DNA of 23,510 nucleotides, from the IMG/VR virus record IMGVR_UViG_3300013094_000282, positions 1-23,510 of that record, one strand, 5' to 3'. Source of the stretch: a virus. Of this stretch, positions 20,981 to 23,510 are shown piece by piece. The notes under the pieces were generated by a model. The model did no database searches, was not told the DNA's origin, and worked only from the letters and a program-made list of their open reading frames with translations. Position 1 is the stretch's first letter. Each line of letters opens with the position of its first letter. A program made the translations under genes and the position numbers.

Positions 20981-21232
20981 ATGAATGAAAAAGACGATTT
21001 TACCTATGACAATGAAGAAGAAGCCGAAATGGCTCAGCTTCATTCTATCCATTTACATATGAACGCTATTGCTGAGGTGCGTAAGAAAATTGGAAAAGGT
21101 CCAAGTCTAACGCATTGTGAAGAGTGCGGTGAAGAAATTCCCGAAGCTCGCAGGATTGCTGTTTCAGGATGTAAAACTTGTATAACCTGTCAAGAAAATC
21201 TTGACAAACGTAAGAAGCTCTACGGAGCATGA
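20981..21232 (+). CDS. TraR/DksA-like zinc-finger protein
   Basis: An 83-residue protein of the DksA/TraR family, which binds the secondary channel of host RNA polymerase and alters promoter choice. The zinc finger is C46-x2-C49, 17 residues, C67-x2-C70 (CEECG... and CITC), the DksA spacing; C64 is an additional cysteine. The acidic N-terminus (DDFTYDNEEEAEM) corresponds to the TraR helix that enters the channel. IPEARR after the first pair is also family-typical. Start at 20981 is chosen over ATG 20966 because 20966 falls within the promoter -10 region, so the 20966 codon would not be on the transcript. No Shine-Dalgarno is present, which fits a leaderless mRNA. Expected to be early. Confidence 0.85.
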   Translation: MNEKDDFTYDNEEEAEMAQLHSIHLHMNAIAEVRKKIGKGPSLTHCEECGEEIPEARRIAVSGCKTCITCQENLDKRKKLYGA

Positions 21233-21259
21233 TTTTTAACCCAAAGAAAGGAAGTAAGT

Positions 21260-21586
21260 ATGTTTAAGGCAATTTTGGCAGGTATTGGTGCGTTGGTATT
21301 GTTCCTGGCGGTATGTTTTGGACTTAACTTGTTTGGTCTGGCCAGTTATAGTTTCTTTGCACCAAAGTATCGTGCTGTAGATAATGCTGTTTATCACGAA
21401 AGTGAACAGTACAATGAAGGTATGGTACGTGATTTGGAAAACCTGCAACTAGAGTACATTAACGCTACTCCAGAAGGCAAACAGTCACTCCGTGCTATTG
21501 TGTTGCATCGCTTTTCAGTTTATCCAGAAGATAAACTTCCACCTAACCTTCGTAACTTTTATAACGACTTGAAAGCAGGGAAATGA
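21260..21586 (+). CDS. small membrane-anchored protein of unknown function
   Basis: A 108-residue protein with one N-terminal membrane span (residues 5-27, ILAGIGALVLFLAVCFGLNLFG) and a soluble charged domain (VYHESEQYNEGM, RDLENLQLEYINAT, LPPNLRNFYNDL). It resembles prophage and bacterial proteins with the same FFAPKYRAV region, from memory. A strong AAAGGAAG site lies upstream; the soluble part probably faces the periplasm. It begins the chain of small envelope genes to the right edge. Confidence 0.75.
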   Translation: MFKAILAGIGALVLFLAVCFGLNLFGLASYSFFAPKYRAVDNAVYHESEQYNEGMVRDLENLQLEYINATPEGKQSLRAIVLHRFSVYPEDKLPPNLRNFYNDLKAGK

Positions 21587-21588
21587 AA

Positions 21589-21738
21589 ATGGAATGGTTC
21601 GGCTTTTGGATCTTCTTGTCCGTGTATGTGATCTGTGAAGCTTACTTGTACAACAACGGACATGATACTTTATTTTGGCAACATAAGACCGTAGCCGAAC
21701 AACAAATTCAACAAAACTCAATTAAGGATTGTAAATGA
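21589..21738 (+). CDS. 49-residue membrane protein
   Basis: One hydrophobic span (WFGFWIFLSVYVICEAYLY) near the start, then a polar Gln/Lys tail (TVAEQQIQQNSIKDCK). ATG 21589 is preferred over 21583, as AGGG (21577-21580) is 8 nt before it. It overlaps the following lipoprotein start by 4 nt (ATGA). It fits the envelope cluster; function unknown. Confidence 0.65.
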   Translation: MEWFGFWIFLSVYVICEAYLYNNGHDTLFWQHKTVAEQQIQQNSIKDCK

Positions 21739-22217
21739 AAAAGTTTCTATTGGTATTGCCCATTGTATTTGCATTGGCCGCATGTGATCAGGCTCCTAAC
21801 TCAACTCAAATTGAACGTAAGAAGCAGGAAGAAATGAGTCTTCAAGCTGTTCAACAAGTTGGTATGCCAGCTATCACTAACTTTGCTGAAAAGCGTATGA
21901 TGAAAGATATTCTAGAGTTGCGTGATCAAAACGTAGCTACTACAACCTACATCGCTGATATGAACGGTAAATTGCATAAGGTGTGTAATTCAGTTGGCTA
22001 CGGCTTGCCATATGCTACACAGTACACTAACCCACAACGCACATTCAGTGATGCTCACGGCTATGGTACTATTCCACAAGCAGATCCAAATGGATTGTAC
22101 TCACCAGCATCAGCAGATGGTACTTGGGTATTGTGTGTGGACACTAAGAGTGGTAAACCAAAACCAGTTTACATTGAACCACGTGTAATCGTTTCACCAA
22201 TTCCATTAGGCGAATAA
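21735..22217 (+). CDS. lipoprotein A (tandem pair)
   Basis: A 160-residue lipoprotein: residues 1-16 signal peptide, lipobox LAAC with acylated C17. Asp follows at +2 (CDQ), the inner-membrane retention signal of the Lol system in E. coli-type hosts. The mature part has a helix (IERKKQEEMSLQ), the block VGMPAITNFAEKRMMKDILELRD, then GYGLPYATQYTNP and DPNGLYSPASADGTWVLC. It is a paralogue of the next gene, with long stretches nearly identical in DNA. Domain unnamed; probably periplasm-facing. Superinfection exclusion is a guess from location and export. Confidence 0.82.
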   Translation: MKKFLLVLPIVFALAACDQAPNSTQIERKKQEEMSLQAVQQVGMPAITNFAEKRMMKDILELRDQNVATTTYIADMNGKLHKVCNSVGYGLPYATQYTNPQRTFSDAHGYGTIPQADPNGLYSPASADGTWVLCVDTKSGKPKPVYIEPRVIVSPIPLGE

Positions 22218-22396
22218 TATGAAAAAGATTCTATTTGTAGTTTCACTTATTGCTTTGCTAGCAGGTTGCGATGGCAAGGATTACCGTAACAGCCAGCAAA
22301 TTGAACGTGACAACCAAGAGAAGTCACTTAAGATTATGGCTCAAAGTATTGGTATGCCAGCTATCACTAACTTCGCTGAAAAGCGTATGATGAAGG
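21859..22396 (+). repeat. near-identical DNA blocks in the two lipoprotein genes
   Basis: About 45 bp encoding GMPAITNFAEKRMMKD at 21859-21909 and 22349-22396 differ at very few sites (one T/C in TTT/TTC Phe and A/G in Lys), although flanking parts differ greatly. A second block encodes GYGLPYATQYTNP. Direct repeats of this kind point to recent gene conversion or duplication. Confidence 0.7.
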
Positions 22397-22668
22397 ATGT
22401 GTTGGAGTTGCGTGATAAGATGCAACCTACATACACTTACCTCGTTGGTATGAACAATCAACTCACTAAGCTGTGCGATAGCGTTGGCTATGGCTTGCCA
22501 TATGCTACACAATACACCAACCCATCGTTGGCTGATCCAAACGGCTTGTATACTCCTGCGAGTGCAGATGGTACTTGGGTACTTTGTTTAAACCCTCATA
22601 ACAAGAAGGTCGAACCACAGTACATTGAACCACGTGTTATCGTAATGACTTATCCGTTAGACAAGTAA
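22219..22668 (+). CDS. lipoprotein B (tandem pair)
   Basis: A 149-residue paralogue of the gene before it: signal peptide 1-16, lipobox LAGC (C17), Asp at +2 (CDG). Shared blocks are IGMPAITNFAEKRMMKDVLE, SVGYGLPYATQYTNP, DPNGLYTPASADGTWVLC and QYIEPRVIV. It lacks the His/Gly-rich insertion (about 11 residues) found after TNP in the first copy. It starts 1 nt after the stop of the first. The unequal loop lengths suggest different partner specificity, by inference. Confidence 0.82.
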   Translation: MKKILFVVSLIALLAGCDGKDYRNSQQIERDNQEKSLKIMAQSIGMPAITNFAEKRMMKDVLELRDKMQPTYTYLVGMNNQLTKLCDSVGYGLPYATQYTNPSLADPNGLYTPASADGTWVLCLNPHNKKVEPQYIEPRVIVMTYPLDK

Positions 22669-22669
22669 T

Positions 22670-22774
22670 ATGTCAAGCGATAAGACATTCTTTGGAACTA
22701 TACTCGCAATGATGGCCTTATTGTTTGGCCATCCTATTGCGGCAGTCATTATCTTTATGTTGGCGATAGCATGA
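22670..22774 (+). CDS. 34-residue membrane protein
   Basis: MSSDKTFFGTIL... then a single membrane span (residues 8-33, ILAMMALLFGHPIAAVIIFML) and nothing more. It starts 1 nt after the lipoprotein stop and overlaps the next start by 4 nt (ATGA). Spacing supports it as a gene. Possibly part of an envelope complex with the two lipoproteins. Confidence 0.58.
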   Translation: MSSDKTFFGTILAMMALLFGHPIAAVIIFMLAIA

Positions 22775-23241
22775 ATTGGCAAATAGTTAAAAAGATTATC
22801 TGGCAACCTAGCGGTGGATATTGGCTCTTTTACTGTAGTGCCATTTACTTTAATGTGGCAATGTATTCAATTTTTGTTGAAAAATTTGCGCCAATTGAGT
22901 TGATTCAATTTGGATGGTTGTGTATAATTGCTTTACCGTTAGTATGTAATCCGCTGGCTCGCCGGCTTAACATGAAAGAGAATACTATGTTTGATTTTTT
23001 TAAGAAAAAGGATCCTAAATTGGTAGAATTTCCAAAACCTAAACTTGTAGATCCAGAACCTACACCTGCACCTGAAAAAGAAAAACCTGCAAAAATTTAT
23101 TATCGTTTGGGATTAACTGATAACAACCGTGTTTCGTTTAACATGGGTTATACAGAAATCACCATGAACAAGGCTGGTTGCCAGCAAATGATTGATCAAC
23201 TGACTTTTTTCCAAAGTCAACTTTACGAGGAAGAAGAATGA
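22771..23241 (+). CDS. membrane protein with soluble C-terminal part
   Basis: A 156-residue open frame. Residues about 15-37 and 43-62 are two hydrophobic spans, followed by a Lys/Pro/Glu linker and a soluble domain (IYYRLGLTDNNRVSFNM, ITMNKAGCQQMIDQL) with an acidic end. An internal ATG at 22987 gives an 84-residue product beginning MFDFFKKKD and preceded by AAAGAGA, so the frame may encode both a membrane protein and a free soluble form, or be two fused genes. It ends 3 nt past the start of the next gene (ATGA-type overlap). Function unknown. Confidence 0.65.
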   Translation: MNWQIVKKIIWQPSGGYWLFYCSAIYFNVAMYSIFVEKFAPIELIQFGWLCIIALPLVCNPLARRLNMKENTMFDFFKKKDPKLVEFPKPKLVDPEPTPAPEKEKPAKIYYRLGLTDNNRVSFNMGYTEITMNKAGCQQMIDQLTFFQSQLYEEEE

Positions 23242-23390
23242 ACTGGTTTAAATATCATCAAAGAGAAATAAGTTTTTTTATCGCAGGTTGGTGTGCGTTG
23301 GCCTGCTTGGATAATTTGGCCAAAGGCGATTATGTATGGGCCGCTATTAATGGCGCACTAGTAGTTTTAAATATTAAATTAGCAGACTAA
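23238..23390 (+). CDS. 50-residue membrane protein
   Basis: MNWFKYHQREISFF... with two weakly hydrophobic helices (FIAGWCALACLDN and YVWAAINGALVVLNI). It overlaps the preceding stop by 4 nt. It starts like the gene at 22771 (MNW), a resemblance too short to argue paralogy. Function unknown. Confidence 0.6.
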   Translation: MNWFKYHQREISFFIAGWCALACLDNLAKGDYVWAAINGALVVLNIKLAD

Positions 23391-23401
23391 AGGAAACTGA
23401 A

Positions 23402-23510
23402 ATGTCTAAAGTCTATATCTTGTTTTATGATCACAACGGCACTCGTGGAGAATGGAACACCTTTTATACTCCGTGCGAGGCATTTGCAAGTGAGGCAGAT
23501 CGTGATGCTC
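23402..23510 (+). CDS. partial gene entering the right edge
   Basis: The first 36 codons, beginning MSKVYILFYDHNG and running on with polar residues (TRGEWNTFY). AAAGGAAACTGA lies before the ATG, with AAGGA ending about 6 nt upstream. Truncated by the window end; no family can be named. Confidence 0.6.
   Translation, partial: MSKVYILFYDHNGTRGEWNTFYTPCEAFASEADRDA

Overview
The window is a stretch of a large tailed-phage genome of the T4-like myovirus type that infects a Gram-negative, probably aquatic proteobacterium. The phage assignment rests on packed short genes with stop/start overlaps, T4-type late promoter motifs (NATAAATA), a class Ia ribonucleotide reductase pair with glutaredoxin and ThyX, a beta-helix tail spike, a PAAR spike-tip protein fused to an M15 peptidase, and proteins with N-termini like those of T4 internal head proteins. 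The Gram-negative host is inferred from a Sec-exported nuclease, an outer-membrane beta-barrel protein, lipoproteins with lipoboxes and a phasin-like protein. There is no integrase, IS element, CRISPR array or ordinary tRNA.

Layout. 1-3046 (+): the 3' end of a gene, a secreted DNA/RNA nuclease and two large proteins of unknown function. 3047-3334: a structured region ending in a bidirectional terminator. 3335-4685 (-): two short operons (GNAT acetyltransferase with two tiny proteins; phasin-like protein plus a conserved unknown), each with a sigma70-type promoter. 4741-4800 is a divergent promoter pair. 4840-10105 (+): mostly late genes, including an isolated probable structural gene (5222-5629), a membrane protein with coiled coil, a core/scaffold-like protein with metal-binding motifs (7712-9022) and a RecB/Cas4-like nuclease. 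10159-12210: tail spike and partner. 12253-17233: nrdA, nrdB, glutaredoxin, a structural protein, a coiled-coil protein and thyX. 17245-19925: an Sm-like protein, two tandem paralogues and the PAAR-M15 protein.

The most notable element is at 20025-20369: a circularly permuted, two-piece tmRNA gene (ssrA). The CCA-ending acceptor piece lies upstream, a short intervening stem-loop follows, and the coding piece with the tag ANDNVYALAA comes last. It has a perfect consensus sigma70 promoter (TTGACA, 17 bp, TATAAT) and a UUCG-loop terminator, so it is an autonomous host-RNA-polymerase unit.

After it (20383-23510) comes an envelope and host-takeover module: an outer-membrane beta-barrel protein, a TraR/DksA-like zinc-finger protein whose promoter is nested in the preceding terminator, and a chain of small membrane proteins and paired lipoproteins. 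Broadly, the genes serve nucleotide supply (nrdA/nrdB/grx/thyX), virion building and cell-wall penetration (spike, PAAR-M15, head proteins), and host modification (tmRNA, TraR-like, beta-barrel, lipoproteins, GNAT, nuclease). All functions are read from sequence motifs; no database search was run.
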